Positions 7,224 through 17,171 of a DNA stretch of 64,000 bases are shown in pieces. The stretch is from positions 1 to 64,000 of the forward strand of contig NZ_JAPMLV010000009.1 in assembly GCF_026420145.1 (NCBI RefSeq). Reading direction: 5' to 3'. Source of the DNA: Enterobacter pseudoroggenkampii. Its GTDB lineage: Bacteria; Pseudomonadota; Gammaproteobacteria; Enterobacterales; Enterobacteriaceae. The notes under the pieces were generated by a model. The model ran no database searches and was not told where the DNA came from. It was given only the letters and a program-made list of their open reading frames with translations. How positions within the stretch are numbered: position 1 is the stretch's first letter; each line of letters opens with the position of its first letter. The position numbers and the translations under genes were made by a program.

Positions 7224-8494
7224 TGTTTGCCCTGGCCGATGTGAACAGTTTTTATGCCAGCTGCGAACGTGTTTTCCGCCCGGATTTGAAAGGAAAGCCG
7301 GTTGTGGTGCTCAGTAATAACGATGGCTGCGTAATCGCAAGAAGTGCCGAGGCAAAGCCCTGGATCAAAATGGGCACACCGTGGTTTCAGATGAAAAACG
7401 AAAGGTACCCGGAAAAAATATACGCGTTCTCAAGCAACTATGAACTTTATGCCTCGATGTCGGCGCGCGTGATGAGCTGCCTGGAGGAGCTGGCCCCCAG
7501 GGTGGAACAGTATTCGATTGACGAGATGTTCCTCGACCTGACCGGCGTTGAGCATTGTATGGACCTGGAGGACTTCGGCCGGCAGCTGCGCCAGCACGTG
7601 TATGACTGTACCCGTCTGACCATCGGCGTGGGCGCCGGACCAACGAAAACGCTGGCAAAATCAGCCCAGTGGGCCTCAAAGGAGTGGAAACAGTTTCGTG
7701 GCGTGCTCGCCCTGACCCGGGGGAATCCTCAGCGAACGCGGAAACTGCTTTCACTGCAGCCGGTCGAAGAGATTTGGGGCGTGGGAAACCGTATTGCACG
7801 CAAACTCAATGTACTGGGCATTAAGACCGCGCTCGATCTGGCCCTGACGAACCCGGCCTTCATCCGCAAAAATTTCTCCGTGGTCCTCGAGCGAACGGTG
7901 CGGGAACTGAACGGGGAAAGTTGCATGTCGCTTGAGGAAGCCCCGCCGACAAAGCAGCAGATAGTCTGCAGCCGCAGCTTTGGTGAGAAGGTCACTGAAT
8001 ACGATTCGCTGCGGCAGGCTGTCTGTCAGTACGCAGAGCGGGCCTCAGAAAAGCTGCGTAAAGAGCGCCAGTACTGCCGGCATATTTCCGTTTTCATCAA
8101 AACGTCTCCGTTCGCCGTTAAAGAGCCTTACTACGGCAACGTGGCCACGGAGAAACTGCTTACACCCACTCAGGACACCCGGGACATTATTGCGGCCGCC
8201 ACAACGGCTCTGGAGCGTATCTGGAAGGACGGGCACCGGTATGCCAAAGCCGGTGTGATGCTGAATGACTTCACCGGCTCCGGCGTTTCGCAGCTGCAGC
8301 TGTTCGACGAACGTCCGCCACGTCCTCACAGCGCCGAGCTGATGAAGGTTCTCGATGGCATTAATCATTCCGGTCTGGGACAGGTCTGGTTTGCCGGACG
8401 AGGGATTGCGCCTGCATGGCAAATGAAACGCAATATGCTCTCCCCTGCGTACACCACCCGCTGGAAAGATATTCCCGTTGCGAGGATCAGATAA
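7223..8494 (+). CDS. umuC: UmuC-like Y-family DNA polymerase
   Basis: A 423-residue Y-family polymerase, full length for UmuC. The N-terminus [17 protein letters not shown] carries the first catalytic Asp. [12 protein letters not shown] carries the second acidic pair (Asp-Glu). The helix-hairpin-helix region follows at [16 protein letters not shown]. The C-terminal little-finger domain ends in [15 protein letters not shown], typical for UmuC/MucB/ImpB. It copies past DNA lesions with low fidelity. It is translationally coupled to umuD (ATG overlaps TGA) and shares its LexA control. Plasmid copies of this kind raise damage tolerance and mutation in the host. Confidence 0.93.
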   Translation: MFALADVNSFYASCERVFRPDLKGKPVVVLSNNDGCVIARSAEAKPWIKMGTPWFQMKNERYPEKIYAFSSNYELYASMSARVMSCLEELAPRVEQYSIDEMFLDLTGVEHCMDLEDFGRQLRQHVYDCTRLTIGVGAGPTKTLAKSAQWASKEWKQFRGVLALTRGNPQRTRKLLSLQPVEEIWGVGNRIARKLNVLGIKTALDLALTNPAFIRKNFSVVLERTVRELNGESCMSLEEAPPTKQQIVCSRSFGEKVTEYDSLRQAVCQYAERASEKLRKERQYCRHISVFIKTSPFAVKEPYYGNVATEKLLTPTQDTRDIIAAATTALERIWKDGHRYAKAGVMLNDFTGSGVSQLQLFDERPPRPHSAELMKVLDGINHSGLGQVWFAGRGIAPAWQMKRNMLSPAYTTRWKDIPVARIR

Positions 8495-8670
8495 ATTCTG
8501 CTTTCAGAGAGAGCCAGTAGTGCTCGCCGCAGCCGAACGACATGGCGAAGCCCGCGAGTGAGCGAGGAAGCACCAGGGAACAAAACGAACATAATCTTCT
8601 TACGCGCCGAATACAGGAATCACTGTAACAATCTCAAAATCGGTATTGTGATAGAAACAACTGAACAGAG

Positions 8671-8948
8671 TGGGACCATGGTCCCAGTTAAATCCGGCGT
8701 GTGGAATCGATATTCCCGGTGGGGTTTGACGGGTGAGTTCTGCCACGCAAGTATGAGGTGGGACCGTGGTCCCAGTTAAATCCGGTGTGTGGAATCGATA
8801 TTCCGGGCGGGGTTGACGGGTGAGTTCTGACACGTAAGTAGGAGGTGGGACCATGGTCCCAGTTAATCTGGTGTGTAGAATCAGTATTCCGGGATGGGTT
8901 AGCGTCTGAGTTCTAATATGCAGGTTGAGGGGTGAACCGTGGAACTAG
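8671..8948. repeat. sopC-type centromere: four repeats of about 87 bp with SopB sites
   Basis: The 16-mer palindrome TGGGACCATGGTCCCA occurs at 8671-8686 and 8846-8861, and with a GT centre at 8759-8774. A decayed form lies at 8933-8948. Spacing is 88, 87 and 87 bases, and the spacers share CAGTTAAATC, GTGTGGAATCGATATTCC and a TGAGTTCTG block. The palindrome matches the SopB-binding element of F sopC, and the array lies downstream of sopB as in F. F has twelve 43-bp units, so this array is short and has a doubled period. Confidence 0.9.
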
Positions 8949-9142
8949 TTAAGAAAAAGTAGCAGGAACTAGATTTTAAATTATGGTAACAATCAGGTTG
9001 AGAGAAGAAAACAGACCTTTTTAACAGCTCAGGGCTATAGTGCAGATAATAGCTGCTCCGGATGTATATATTTCGAAGCAGCATGTAACGCATTAAGGAT
9101 ATTGGAAATTAACGATAACGCTCGCTTGTATCATTAAACAAG

Positions 9143-10105
9143 CTAAACTTTTTGTAGGTCGCGCAGTATGTTTTCTATCTTCTCGATACACTCGGCAGGC
9201 AAACGAGATTTATCGAGATTAAAAATCACCTTATCGCCTTTGTATAGGGCTGTCGCACCAGGTACAAATTGATGACGGGTATTAAGATTAACTTTTTTAC
9301 CTGATGGCTCTTTCAGAACATCCGTCAGTAAACCAATAACTTCCTCGGATTCAAAGATAACTCCCGCTTTCTTTTGCTCATGAAGCTGTTGTGTCCGTTG
9401 CAACAATAAAGCTTCTTTTCCCGAAAATGCTTTGTACAGCGCCTCCCCTGAGCGGGCGGAAAGTTCACCAGGATGAGTAAACAGGGCAACCACTGATTTT
9501 GGCAAATGGGCTGTGTTGATGCAACGCGTGATGATTTTACGGGAAATATTCTCAGCTTCAGCCAAAGCAGAGATATTGCCGTTAAAATCATTTTCCAACC
9601 GCTGTGCATAGCGCTTACCCCGTTCATAAGCACTGACTGGGCGGTAATCATTACCCAACCTAGATAACGACATCATCTGTTCGTCATCGAGATCGCCCAC
9701 GAGAACGCGATAATCCGATGATGTCATTATGGCGGCTTTACGGCGACGACTGCCATCTGCAATCTCAATTACACCTTCTACCCGTCGTCCGAACGCAGGC
9801 GTCTGCTGACCACTCAGGAGAAAAGAGGGGATCAGATCATCAAGCGCGTCTTCGGTCAGTAGTTCCTGGTCACGTTCATTACCTGACCAGACTCTTGATA
9901 CCGTTTCAACACTCTCGCCCGGGATGGCTTCAAGAACAAATTTCACTTCCCGACCACAAACCGGAAGCAGAATGGTATTCCCGCGGGCCATGGCTCCCAC
10001 CCGTGCAATTAATGAATCAACCATCGGTGCAGCGGGTGCCGACTGTTCAGTTTCGGGGCGGATATCTTTTACGGTATGTTTTGGAATGACTGGTGCACGT
10101 TTCAT
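9143..10105 (-). CDS. sopB: SopB/ParB centromere-binding partition protein
   Basis: A 320-residue ParB-family protein, close to the 323 residues of F SopB. The N-terminus is basic with the sequence [12 protein letters not shown] typical of SopB. The central part has the ParB-like arginine patch region ([14 protein letters not shown]) and the helix-turn-helix near [22 protein letters not shown]-terminal dimerisation segment follows. It binds the palindromes at 8671-8948, spreads, and stimulates SopA. Its ATG overlaps the end of sopA, and the repeats lie just downstream, giving the complete sopABC order. Confidence 0.93.
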   Translation of the reverse strand: MKRAPVIPKHTVKDIRPETEQSAPAAPMVDSLIARVGAMARGNTILLPVCGREVKFVLEAIPGESVETVSRVWSGNERDQELLTEDALDDLIPSFLLSGQQTPAFGRRVEGVIEIADGSRRRKAAIMTSSDYRVLVGDLDDEQMMSLSRLGNDYRPVSAYERGKRYAQRLENDFNGNISALAEAENISRKIITRCINTAHLPKSVVALFTHPGELSARSGEALYKAFSGKEALLLQRTQQLHEQKKAGVIFESEEVIGLLTDVLKEPSGKKVNLNTRHQFVPGATALYKGDKVIFNLDKSRLPAECIEKIENILRDLQKV

Positions 10106-11271
10106 TATCTGATCTCCCAGCGAGGTTTAATCAGGCGATCAAAAATTTCATTACAAACAGGCTCCCAGATAGCCAGCGCATTTCGCCAGGCTCCTGTAGA
10201 TGAGCGCTGATCGATAGCCTGCTCAAATACCGTTCTCATACGGATCTGACCTTTACCGACTTCGTCGGTCTCGCGTACAACATTTTTCAGTACCATGCTT
10301 CCCCAGGCATCGCGGATCTGTTCTTCCATCCAGGGTGACTGTGAGCCATTGTTATTGCTGTATTTGGTCAGAAGAATTCTGACGTCAGGTTCAAAACCCT
10401 GCAGGTCCACGTTTTTTAACAGATCGCGCAGCATGTCAAAAAACTGAAGGGCAGAGGTGTAATCAAATAACTCTGCTGGCGTTGGCACGATGAGTACATC
10501 AGCAGCACAGACGACATTGATGGTACCAATACCGAGGTTCGGTGCACTGTCGATAACAATGACATCATAATCATGAGCCACCGTTTCGATGGCCAAGCGA
10601 AGCATCATATGAGGTTCTGTCGGCAGTTTTCCGTTGTCAAACCTTCCCATGAGCTCTGTCTCAATGCGGTGCAGGGCAAGGCATGACGGAATGATGTCGA
10701 GACCCGGCCAGCAGGTGGTTTTGACGGCATAGGCTGCATCATCGCGCTCACCGAGATAAAAAGGCAGCAGTGTATCTTCGGCATGGATATGCAAATCAGG
10801 GACCCAGCCGTGGTACATGGAGGCTGTGCCCTGTGGATCATTCCCTTCGACAAGCAGTACCCGCAACCCTTTCAGCGCTAGATCCTGTGCCAGGTGGACA
10901 GATACCGATGTCTTATAGACACCCCCTTTATGTGCTGCCACCGCGATGACGGGCGGAACGCTGTCATCAGGACGGCGCAGACGGGTGCCAAATACATCCC
11001 GCATATGGTTGATTTGTTCAATGGTGTAGCCCACCCGCTGCTCCACACGTCCACGCATTTCCATATCAGGATGGGGAAGGCGTCCTGCTTTTTCTGCATC
11101 ACGGATTGCCTGAGAAGAAACGCCAATCAGATCGGCGGCCTCACCCACACGCCAGCGACGGGTAATTTTCCTGGCTTCCGGGCTATCATCGTTAAACTGT
11201 GCAATCGCGATTGCTTTCGTCATTTCATGACCGGCCGTAATGCACTGGTCAAGCGTTTCCATCAGTCCCAT
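10105..11271 (-). CDS. sopA: SopA/ParA partition ATPase (type Ia)
   Basis: 388 residues with an N-terminal winged-helix DNA-binding domain ([24 protein letters not shown]) and a deviant Walker A motif KGGVYKT at residues 115-121. The Walker B region is [12 protein letters not shown]. This layout is that of type Ia ParA proteins such as F SopA, where ATP-bound protein on the nucleoid positions the plasmid and ADP-bound protein represses the sop promoter. Several CTTTGC hexamers, the motif bound by SopA in F, lie upstream at 11292-11386 in both orientations. Confidence 0.93.
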   Translation of the reverse strand: MGLMETLDQCITAGHEMTKAIAIAQFNDDSPEARKITRRWRVGEAADLIGVSSQAIRDAEKAGRLPHPDMEMRGRVEQRVGYTIEQINHMRDVFGTRLRRPDDSVPPVIAVAAHKGGVYKTSVSVHLAQDLALKGLRVLLVEGNDPQGTASMYHGWVPDLHIHAEDTLLPFYLGERDDAAYAVKTTCWPGLDIIPSCLALHRIETELMGRFDNGKLPTEPHMMLRLAIETVAHDYDVIVIDSAPNLGIGTINVVCAADVLIVPTPAELFDYTSALQFFDMLRDLLKNVDLQGFEPDVRILLTKYSNNNGSQSPWMEEQIRDAWGSMVLKNVVRETDEVGKGQIRMRTVFEQAIDQRSSTGAWRNALAIWEPVCNEIFDRLIKPRWEIR

Positions 11272-11291
11272 TCTCTGTTCCTTGTTATCAT

Positions 11292-11386
11292 CTTTGCATT
11301 AATCTATTAAATCTTGGTGAAAGGCGCAAAGCAACATTAAAATTGCAAACCGTCTCAAAAATTGCAAAGCTGATCAAAATGCAACC
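11292..11386. promoter_or_regulatory. sopA promoter region with CTTTGC-type SopA boxes
   Basis: CTTTGC occurs at 11292-11297, and its inverse GCAAAG at 11326-11331 and 11364-11369. One-mismatch forms are at 11345-11350 (GCAAAC) and 11381-11386 (GCAACC). SopA of F represses its promoter through repeated CTTTGC motifs, so this cluster most likely serves autoregulation. Confidence 0.65.
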
Positions 11387-11568
11387 GTATTCCGTTCAGC
11401 ATCCGCTTGAAGGTTGCCGCATGCTTCAGTCAATATAATCCGCTCGCCGCAGAAAGCGTGCGCACGCAGGCGCATGCGTCGAGGAAGCGGAATTACTGAT
11501 TACTAGCAGGGTGTGGCTGACGCTCTGAAGCTAACGAAGATCCACCGAATGGATCTGAATGGTGAGGA

Positions 11569-11995
11569 ATTGACTACGGTATGCAGATTATTGACTGCGG
11601 TATGAATCACAATAGGAACAGGGAAGGGTAATGAAATGCATTTCTCTGCATATCACAGTCAATATTATTGACTTTCAGGGTGTTGTATTACCGGGTTGTT
11701 GTACCAGGATTCATATTGTGTCATGTCAGTCGTCCATATGTACGGGATGCTGTCAGTTATTCCATATTTCGATCCAGTAATTGATCCTTAAGGAGATCAT
11801 GGTGAGATCAAAAAGAGATCCCCGGATCGTGCAGCGCCCCGCTACGCCTGAGCCCGGAGACTGTCTACATTAACTGTGGTGTGTGGTATGTTGACTGTTA
11901 TGTGCGGGATCACCTATTGCGGTATGCAATTGTATTAACTGGGGTATGTATTTCCGTTGACTGTGATATGCGTATATACTTTCCTTTGTGGATAA
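11569..11995. repeat. RepFIB origin region: upstream iterons and a DnaA box
   Basis: Copies of TTGACTGNGRTATGC occur at 11569, 11590, 11869, 11890, 11934 and 11956, with one inverted copy at 11648-11662 and a weaker one near 11914. A perfect DnaA box TGTGGATAA lies at 11987-11995, just before the repB start. Repeats before and after the initiator gene are typical of RepFIB, where they act as origin and as operator for the Rep promoter. The stretch 11400-11560 shows only GC-rich hairpins and no gene. Confidence 0.85.
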
Positions 11996-12010
11996 CCGCG
12001 GGTTAATAAA

Positions 12011-13021
12011 ATGGCTATGGAAAATAATGAGTTACCCCTGAATCTTCAGGAGGTCAACAAGACAACGGGCGAAGTTGTTAAGCTGGATGTCAACAGCGCC
12101 AGTACTGTTCAGCCTGTTGCGCTCATGAGGCTTGGTTTGTTCGTTCCTACCCTGAAATCAACCTCCAGGAGTAAGACGAACCGCAAAAACGTCACGGATG
12201 CGACTGAGGAGCTCGTACAGCTGTCCATTGCCCGGAGTGAAGGGTATACCGATGTCAGGATCACCGGATCGCGCCTCGATATGGATACGGACTTCAAAGT
12301 CTGGCTTGGGATCATCCGTTCAATGTATGATTTTGGCGTCAAGGACGACACGCTCAAGCTGTCTTTTGTTGAGTTCGTTAAAATGTGTGGTTTTGACTCC
12401 CGGCGCTCTAACAAGAAAATGCGCGACAGGATCAGCAACTCCCTGTTCAAGCTGGCATCCGTAACCCTCAAGTTTCAGAGTGAAACGAAAGGGTGGACTA
12501 CGCACTTGGTTCAGTCAGCCTATTACGACATCACTGCCGATGTTGTGGAGATCAGGGCAGAGCCCAAGCTCTTTGAGCTTTATCAAATGGACAGGCGGGT
12601 CCTGTTGCGTCTGAAGGCCATCGATGCCCTGCAGCGCAAGGAATCCGCACAGGCACTCTATACCTACATCGAAAGCCTGCCACAGAATCCGGCCCCTATC
12701 TCCATGAAGCGTATGCGAGACAGACTCAACCTAACATCTAACCTCTACACGCAGAACCACACGGTGCGCAAAGCCATGGCGCAGCTGAAGGATATCGGCT
12801 ATCTGGATTACACTGAATTCAAACGCGGCCGGGCCACCTACTTCAGCGTGCATTACCGTAATCCTAAACTCATTAGTAGCAAGGTCGTTGTTCCCCGTGA
12901 GCCGGAAGAGGAAGTACCTGAGCAGAACTATGACGAAGTGATTAAAGCCCTGAAGGCTGCAGGTATTGATCCTCAGAAACTGGCAAAAGCGCTCGCCAGC
13001 GTGAAACCGGAAAATGACTGA
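12011..13021 (+). CDS. repB: RepFIB-type replication initiator
   Basis: A 336-residue initiator of the Rep_3/RepB superfamily with two winged-helix domains. The first spans about residues 80-190, including MDTDFKVWLGIIRSMYDFGV and LSFVEFVKMCGF. The second spans about 190-290, including RKAMAQLKDIGYLDYTEFKRGR. The protein binds the iterons on both sides of its gene, starts replication and limits its own synthesis. The N-terminus and overall length fit IncFIB initiators, including those of the Klebsiella-type plasmids. A DnaA box is immediately upstream. Confidence 0.92.
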   Translation: MAMENNELPLNLQEVNKTTGEVVKLDVNSASTVQPVALMRLGLFVPTLKSTSRSKTNRKNVTDATEELVQLSIARSEGYTDVRITGSRLDMDTDFKVWLGIIRSMYDFGVKDDTLKLSFVEFVKMCGFDSRRSNKKMRDRISNSLFKLASVTLKFQSETKGWTTHLVQSAYYDITADVVEIRAEPKLFELYQMDRRVLLRLKAIDALQRKESAQALYTYIESLPQNPAPISMKRMRDRLNLTSNLYTQNHTVRKAMAQLKDIGYLDYTEFKRGRATYFSVHYRNPKLISSKVVVPREPEEEVPEQNYDEVIKALKAAGIDPQKLAKALASVKPEND

Positions 13022-13042
13022 GATATGCCGTTCTAGGGTTTG

Positions 13043-13235
13043 TTGACTGTGGTATGCGTTCTGCATACCACAGTCAATTTATACTGATTCATCATCACCT
13101 TCAGGTTTTGCCCGCCTTGACTGCGATATGCGGATACGCCTACCGGGGTATTGATATTGACTGCGGTGTGTGGGAAAGCGGGCAGTCTGCTGAACATCTT
13201 CACTGCGATATGTTTCCCTTCATCACTCAGTCAAT
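13043..13235. repeat. RepFIB downstream iterons
   Basis: TTGACTGTGGTATGCG at 13043-13058, its inverse at 13063-13077, then direct copies at 13117-13132, 13157-13172 and a variant at 13199-13214; a partial inverted copy lies near 13227. The first two face each other with a gap of four bases and could form a hairpin. Downstream iterons in RepFIB act in copy number control and incompatibility. Confidence 0.8.
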
Positions 13236-13243
13236 ATTGTGCG

Positions 13244-13513
13244 TCAGGCCGGATGCCCTGAGCCCGGTACTTTCACAAAGGGTCTTAACCCGTCGAGATC
13301 AAAGGATTTCGGGGTCAGCGTCCGGGATTCACCGATCCGCACATCCGTGTTACAGAAAGTGGAGAACAGCATGTGATGGCACAGGTCCGGCATATAGAAG
13401 AGCAGGGCTTTCACTTCGGAGGCGAGGAGGTACGCCAGGGGGGCGACGGTTAAGGTGGCCATCCTTCTGAGTGCGACCGCGGTCGCAAAGTCAACCCCAT
13501 GGGCTATCGGCAA
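13244..13513 (-). pseudogene. Decayed N-terminal fragment of a second integrase
   Basis: The 89-residue frame aligns with the first 90 residues of the intact integrase at 13713-14501. Paired segments are [20 protein letters not shown] against LAPEVSALLHYVPDLHRKML, and [15 protein letters not shown] against LWNTGARINEALALT. It has no ATG (only TTG), the catalytic domain is missing and the conserved Gly-Ala-Arg context is damaged. It is a relic of a duplicated or replaced recombinase gene. Confidence 0.75.
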
Positions 13514-13712
13514 CAGTGAAATGCGTTCTGGTTAAATGGGGTAATGCCAGGATGAGCAGGATCGGAACGAGAAGGTAAATAATGAAGAAGAGCTAAAGTG
13601 TGCTACGTGAATTCCGGCTATGTACCCTGTCAGTTTTCACGTAACGCAAGATTAATTTATTATCGGATAAGTGGGTTTCGTTACAACTGTCTGTAAACGT
13701 TAAAAAATTTAG

Positions 13713-14501
13713 TTATCTGATTTTCAGCATTGCAACAGCATCAGCCTCTGCCATTGAAAATTGCACTCGATGCCGTGCCGCCACATCCAGGGCAAAAACC
13801 TTCGTATAGACCTCAGTCGAACTGACCGACTTATGTCCCATTAAGCTCTGCAGCACCTTAAGCGGAATACCGGCGTACAGCATGTGCATCGCGTAGCTGT
13901 GGCGGAACGTGTGCGGGGTCACCGGCACTGAGAACGTCACCCCGTCGGCGGCAGCCGCATCAACTGCTTCATTTATCCAAGTCCTGACCGTCCTGTCTGT
14001 GATTTCCCAGATCCGTGCCTTCTCGGTTCTGCCGGTGCGTTTATTACGGCGCTCCAGCGGAATTTTCAGGGTGGCCACCATCATTTCCAGCTGGCTGGCA
14101 TACTGTGGATCGGAAAGTGGAACGATACGATGAGGCTGGCTACCGGCCGGAGCACGGCCGGCCGTTCTGGTGGCTTTTTCGGTCCGCTGTTTGAGCGTGG
14201 CCAGCTGCACGAAAGGGTAGGGCGGTGCCAGCGAAAAATCCCCACGCGTAAGCGCCAGGGCTTCATTGATACGCGCGCCGGTATTCCAGAGGGTTGCCAG
14301 TAGCATTTTGCGGTGGAGATCTGGCACGTAGTGGAGCAGGGCGCTCACTTCCGGCGCCAGCAAGTATTTTGGCAGTTCGTCCTGAACCAGAGCCATCTGA
14401 CGAAGAGCAAGTGCTGCCGGATAGTCAATAGCAACCGGCAGTTGCATCGATGCCATGCCTCCTGGGGCAGAGAGAAAACCAGAGACAGCGGGCAAAGTCA
14501 T
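13713..14501 (-). CDS. Tyrosine recombinase of the RepFIB region (plasmid dimer resolution)
   Basis: 262 residues with the catalytic residues of the lambda-integrase family: Arg in NTGARINEAL, His-x-x-Arg in HTFRHSYAMHML, His in LMGHKSVSSTEVYTKVF, and the Tyr in the same segment. Integrases of this size sit next to RepFIB and RepFIA replicons (ResD-like) and resolve plasmid multimers, or allow replicon fusion, at a nearby site. The 190 bases between this gene and the decayed copy (13514-13712) hold no gene and are the likely place for the recombination site. A neighbouring unknown gene ends just 4 bases into it. Confidence 0.87.
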   Translation of the reverse strand: MTLPAVSGFLSAPGGMASMQLPVAIDYPAALALRQMALVQDELPKYLLAPEVSALLHYVPDLHRKMLLATLWNTGARINEALALTRGDFSLAPPYPFVQLATLKQRTEKATRTAGRAPAGSQPHRIVPLSDPQYASQLEMMVATLKIPLERRNKRTGRTEKARIWEITDRTVRTWINEAVDAAAADGVTFSVPVTPHTFRHSYAMHMLYAGIPLKVLQSLMGHKSVSSTEVYTKVFALDVAARHRVQFSMAEADAVAMLKIR

Positions 14502-15205
14502 GGTGAGTTACCTTTCTGAGCAGAGGAGGAAGTCGTTTTTACCTGGATAACGGGCATTATTACGCGGTGATGCGCGTATCTGATAACCCGTTCAAGAGCG
14601 CTCCCCCTGGCAATACACAACTTTGGCCATAATGACCAGGAATATTCTTCAAGCCGATCATCAGGCATTGAGTTCAGTATTCTGAGCTGGCGGGACAGGT
14701 GGATAGCTCTTATTCCCAGGCGGCTGGCCTGATTGTTCAGCTCAACAATACCATCGTCGTCATAGGGGGAGCTTTCAATAAAAGCAGAGCTCACTGCCGA
14801 AACGCCCTCTTCCCTGAGAACCTCAAGTTGCTGAATCTGGTATAAGAGAGCTTGAGGTAAGGATCGCCAGTCCCCAGCGACTGAGGCAAAACTTAGTTCG
14901 GGGATCTGAAAGTTTGCAGTGATGCGGGCCTCATCATCACGTTCACCTTCATCCTGTGCTGCATGTAAGCAACGCTGCGCAAATCGCTCCAGCAAAAAAA
15001 CTAGACCGGTACTGATATAAAGGCGTTCACTTTCTAGTTTCGCAGATGCAGTTCTTTCCTCACGCTTACGGGTAAAATGATGAGTCAGACCCACGCCACC
15101 CAAGGCTGCACCTATCGACGAAACCGCCGTAATGATCTGCGGCCACAGGCTGGCACCTTCCTTCACCACCTTCACGCCTTCAGTCGCAATAAACCAGTCA
15201 GCCAT
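14498..15205 (-). CDS. Unknown membrane-anchored protein, 235 aa
   Basis: The start at 15205 gives MADWFIATEGVKVVKEGASLW, followed by one hydrophobic segment (about residues 21-42, IITAVSSIGAALGGVGL) and then a long charged, helical cytoplasmic domain. A longer upstream frame overlaps the neighbouring gene and has no ribosome site. There is no recognised family. The gene overlaps the integrase start by 4 bases, so the two may be co-transcribed. The single N-terminal anchor with a helical domain is also seen in some phage-defence and stress proteins, but this is not evidence of function. Confidence 0.6.
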   Translation of the reverse strand: MADWFIATEGVKVVKEGASLWPQIITAVSSIGAALGGVGLTHHFTRKREERTASAKLESERLYISTGLVFLLERFAQRCLHAAQDEGERDDEARITANFQIPELSFASVAGDWRSLPQALLYQIQQLEVLREEGVSAVSSAFIESSPYDDDGIVELNNQASRLGIRAIHLSRQLRILNSMPDDRLEEYSWSLWPKLCIARGSALERVIRYAHHRVIMPVIQVKTTSSSAQKGNSP

Positions 15206-15255
15206 ATGTGTCCCTTTATTGATAAATCCCGCCCGTGCGTTTTTACCGACCGGGT

Positions 15256-15558
15256 TCAGAATCCGTCCTTCATTCGCCGCTGCACTGACAGCCAGGTGAG
15301 CTCTTCCAGCCCGTCCGGGACGATCCGCTCCGGATTGGTGTAGATGGCGCTGGCATCCCCGGTCAGCCACCAGGAGCCGGAGGCCCGGATACGTTCGGCC
15401 ACCGTCAGGCCGTCCCAGGTCACAATCAGCCAGGTGTGCACGCCATGATCCTCAGGGGGGCGGAGCCAGAGTCGCTGATGGCCGAGGGCGGTCAGCGCCC
15501 GCCAGACGGTTTCAAGTGAAACCGGGACGCGCTCGCTTTCGTGGAGGGATTTATTCAT
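15256..15558 (-). CDS. Unknown 100 aa protein, Trp-rich
   Basis: A soluble, tryptophan-rich protein (seven Trp) with the pattern VPVSLETVWRALTALGHQRL near the N-terminus, suggesting a small alpha/beta domain. The start ATG at 15558 is used because the three-base longer form would need TTG. It precedes the membrane-anchored gene by 50 bases on the same strand. No family recognised. Confidence 0.5.
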   Translation of the reverse strand: MNKSLHESERVPVSLETVWRALTALGHQRLWLRPPEDHGVHTWLIVTWDGLTVAERIRASGSWWLTGDASAIYTNPERIVPDGLEELTWLSVQRRMKDGF

Positions 15559-16000
15559 GTGCAACAGTCACTATTGGTTATTGTTTTCGTGACATCCCTG
15601 ATGATGATCGTCCTTAAATTACCCTGTCGTAATCATTACTAATATGATAAAAAGCCTGCGTATAGCAACTCTTGTAAATTACCGGACGCCCGTTTCAGGG
15701 TGATCCGACTTTCATGAATATAGCAACTTTCCGGAAGTTTACCACGCACACGGAATAACCACACCGCCCTTTTATGGGGGTGAGCGGGCGGTCACGGGGC
15801 AGGGCAGGAACACAACATATAGCGTCATTCGCAGCTGAAGGTACCGCTACATCTTGTGTCATGGGGCCGCTGCGCGCCTGTGGGTTCTGAAAGATCCGGA
15901 ACTCAGGGTTTTCGGATCTGTGCGAAAATAAGAAGGGGCGGGCGTTGCTGTAGCATTACAATCATCGCATTCAGTAATTCATACCGCATCACAAACTACA
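15559..16000. other. Non-coding region upstream of pifC
   Basis: No gene is supported. The motif TATAGCAACT occurs twice (near 15661 and 15719), each time followed by a TTTACC/TAAATTACC-like block, so short repeats are present. In F the corresponding area next to pifC holds the primary origin oriV-1, but I found neither a clear iteron set nor a DnaA box here. Confidence 0.35.
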
Positions 16001-16051
16001 GCTTTAAATTAGATTAATTTGTAGCTCTTTTCATAAATGCTAGGTTAGCAT
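16001..16051. promoter_or_regulatory. Candidate pif operator: two inverted repeats before pifC
   Basis: The first palindrome at 16001-16025 has arms GCTTTAAATTA and TAATTTGTAGC (nine of eleven pairs match, spacer of three). The second at 16037-16051 is a perfect ATGCTA-GGT-TAGCAT. Both lie within 70 bases upstream of pifC, as the PifC operator pifO does in F. PifC binding is inferred from position. Confidence 0.55.
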
Positions 16052-16082
16052 AAAGAATAAAACAAAGATGAAAGGAACGATG

Positions 16083-17171
16083 ATGCTCAGCCAGCTTAAC
16101 CTGCGTTTTCGCAAAAAGCTGATCGAGGCGCTGAAAATGCGCGCCGGTCGGGAAAATACTTCGGTCAATGCCCTGGCCGAACGCTTCCTCGATAACGGGC
16201 TGAAAACGGCCGCCGCCGGCGATGGATATTTTCAGCTGGTCGCCGATCCGGAGGCGACGGTCCGGCAGCTGTACCGGCATATCATTCTCGGCCAGACCTT
16301 CGGCACTGCTCCGGTCTCCCGGGATGAGCTGCGCTTCATCCTGGCGTATGCCCGGGAGGCCTTTATTTGCGGCCGGAACAGAGTGGCCACGCTCCCGGCT
16401 CTGGACACACTGCTCGACATCACCCGCGACCTGCTGGCCTGGCAGGTGGAGCATGACCGCCCGGTGGACGGTCATTACCTGAAGGGGATCTTCCGCCTGT
16501 CCGGGGAAAACTGGATGGAAGAGTTTGACGCCTTCCGGGCAGAGCTGCGCCCCGTTGTGGACCAGATGTATGCCGAACACCTCCTGCGTCCGCTGGAGAG
16601 CGACTGTTTCAACCTCGCCGATATTCCCGACAGTGCTCTCGCCAGGATTTTCACCCTGCCGCGGCTGAAAACCGTTTTCCCGCTGATGCTGCGCGGGCTG
16701 GACTGGAGCGGGGAGAAGGCCCGAGATCTGGCTCAGGAGCTGCGCCCGGTGATCCCGGCCGTCACGCAAACCATTGAGGCCGGCACGCTGCGCCTTGAAA
16801 TCCGCATTGACGGCCAGCACCCCGGAGAACGCCCTGGGGCCTGGTACACCACGCCCCGTCTGCACCTGCTGATCACCGGCCAGGACTTCGTGGTGCCGTA
16901 CGGCTGGGAGACCTTCTCCGAACTGCTGGGCCTGTTCACTCTGTATACCCGCCATCCGGAAGCCCTGGCGCACGGTCACCAGGGGGAGCGCGTGATGTTC
17001 TCCCCGCCCGGGCACGTCACGAAGGAGGGATTTTTCGGAATAGACGGCCTGCGGATTTTTATGCCGGCAGAGGCGTTTGAGACACTGGTCCGGGAATTCA
17101 CCGCTAAATGCGCGGAAGGTATGCTCACGGAGGCCCTGACCGGGCTGCGCTGCCTGTACGGAGATCTGTAG
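16083..17171 (+). CDS. pifC: PifC-like transcriptional repressor
   Basis: This 362-residue protein begins MLSQLNLRFRKKLIEALKMR and has an N-terminal DNA-binding segment of ribbon-helix-helix type (about residues 3-45: LRFRKKLIEAL followed by ENTSVNALAERFL). The length equals that of PifC of F, which represses the pif operon and also binds near oriV-1. The next gene starts directly after its stop codon and codes for the PifA-like exclusion protein, the same order as in F. The start is set at the second of two adjacent ATG codons because AAGGA is then six bases away. The operator-like palindromes at 16001-16051 support autoregulation. Confidence 0.82.
   Translation: MLSQLNLRFRKKLIEALKMRAGRENTSVNALAERFLDNGLKTAAAGDGYFQLVADPEATVRQLYRHIILGQTFGTAPVSRDELRFILAYAREAFICGRNRVATLPALDTLLDITRDLLAWQVEHDRPVDGHYLKGIFRLSGENWMEEFDAFRAELRPVVDQMYAEHLLRPLESDCFNLADIPDSALARIFTLPRLKTVFPLMLRGLDWSGEKARDLAQELRPVIPAVTQTIEAGTLRLEIRIDGQHPGERPGAWYTTPRLHLLITGQDFVVPYGWETFSELLGLFTLYTRHPEALAHGHQGERVMFSPPGHVTKEGFFGIDGLRIFMPAEAFETLVREFTAKCAEGMLTEALTGLRCLYGDL

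Noticed and set aside
8671..8948. Regularly spaced repeats that could suggest a CRISPR array
   Set aside because: The spacers between palindromes are themselves repeated, there are only four units, and the 16-mer is the known SopB-binding sequence; it is a centromere.
16014..17015. Long open frame on the minus strand opposite pifC
   Set aside because: It is the antisense of a well-supported gene, has no ribosome site and gives a low-complexity Gln/Arg/Gly-rich product.
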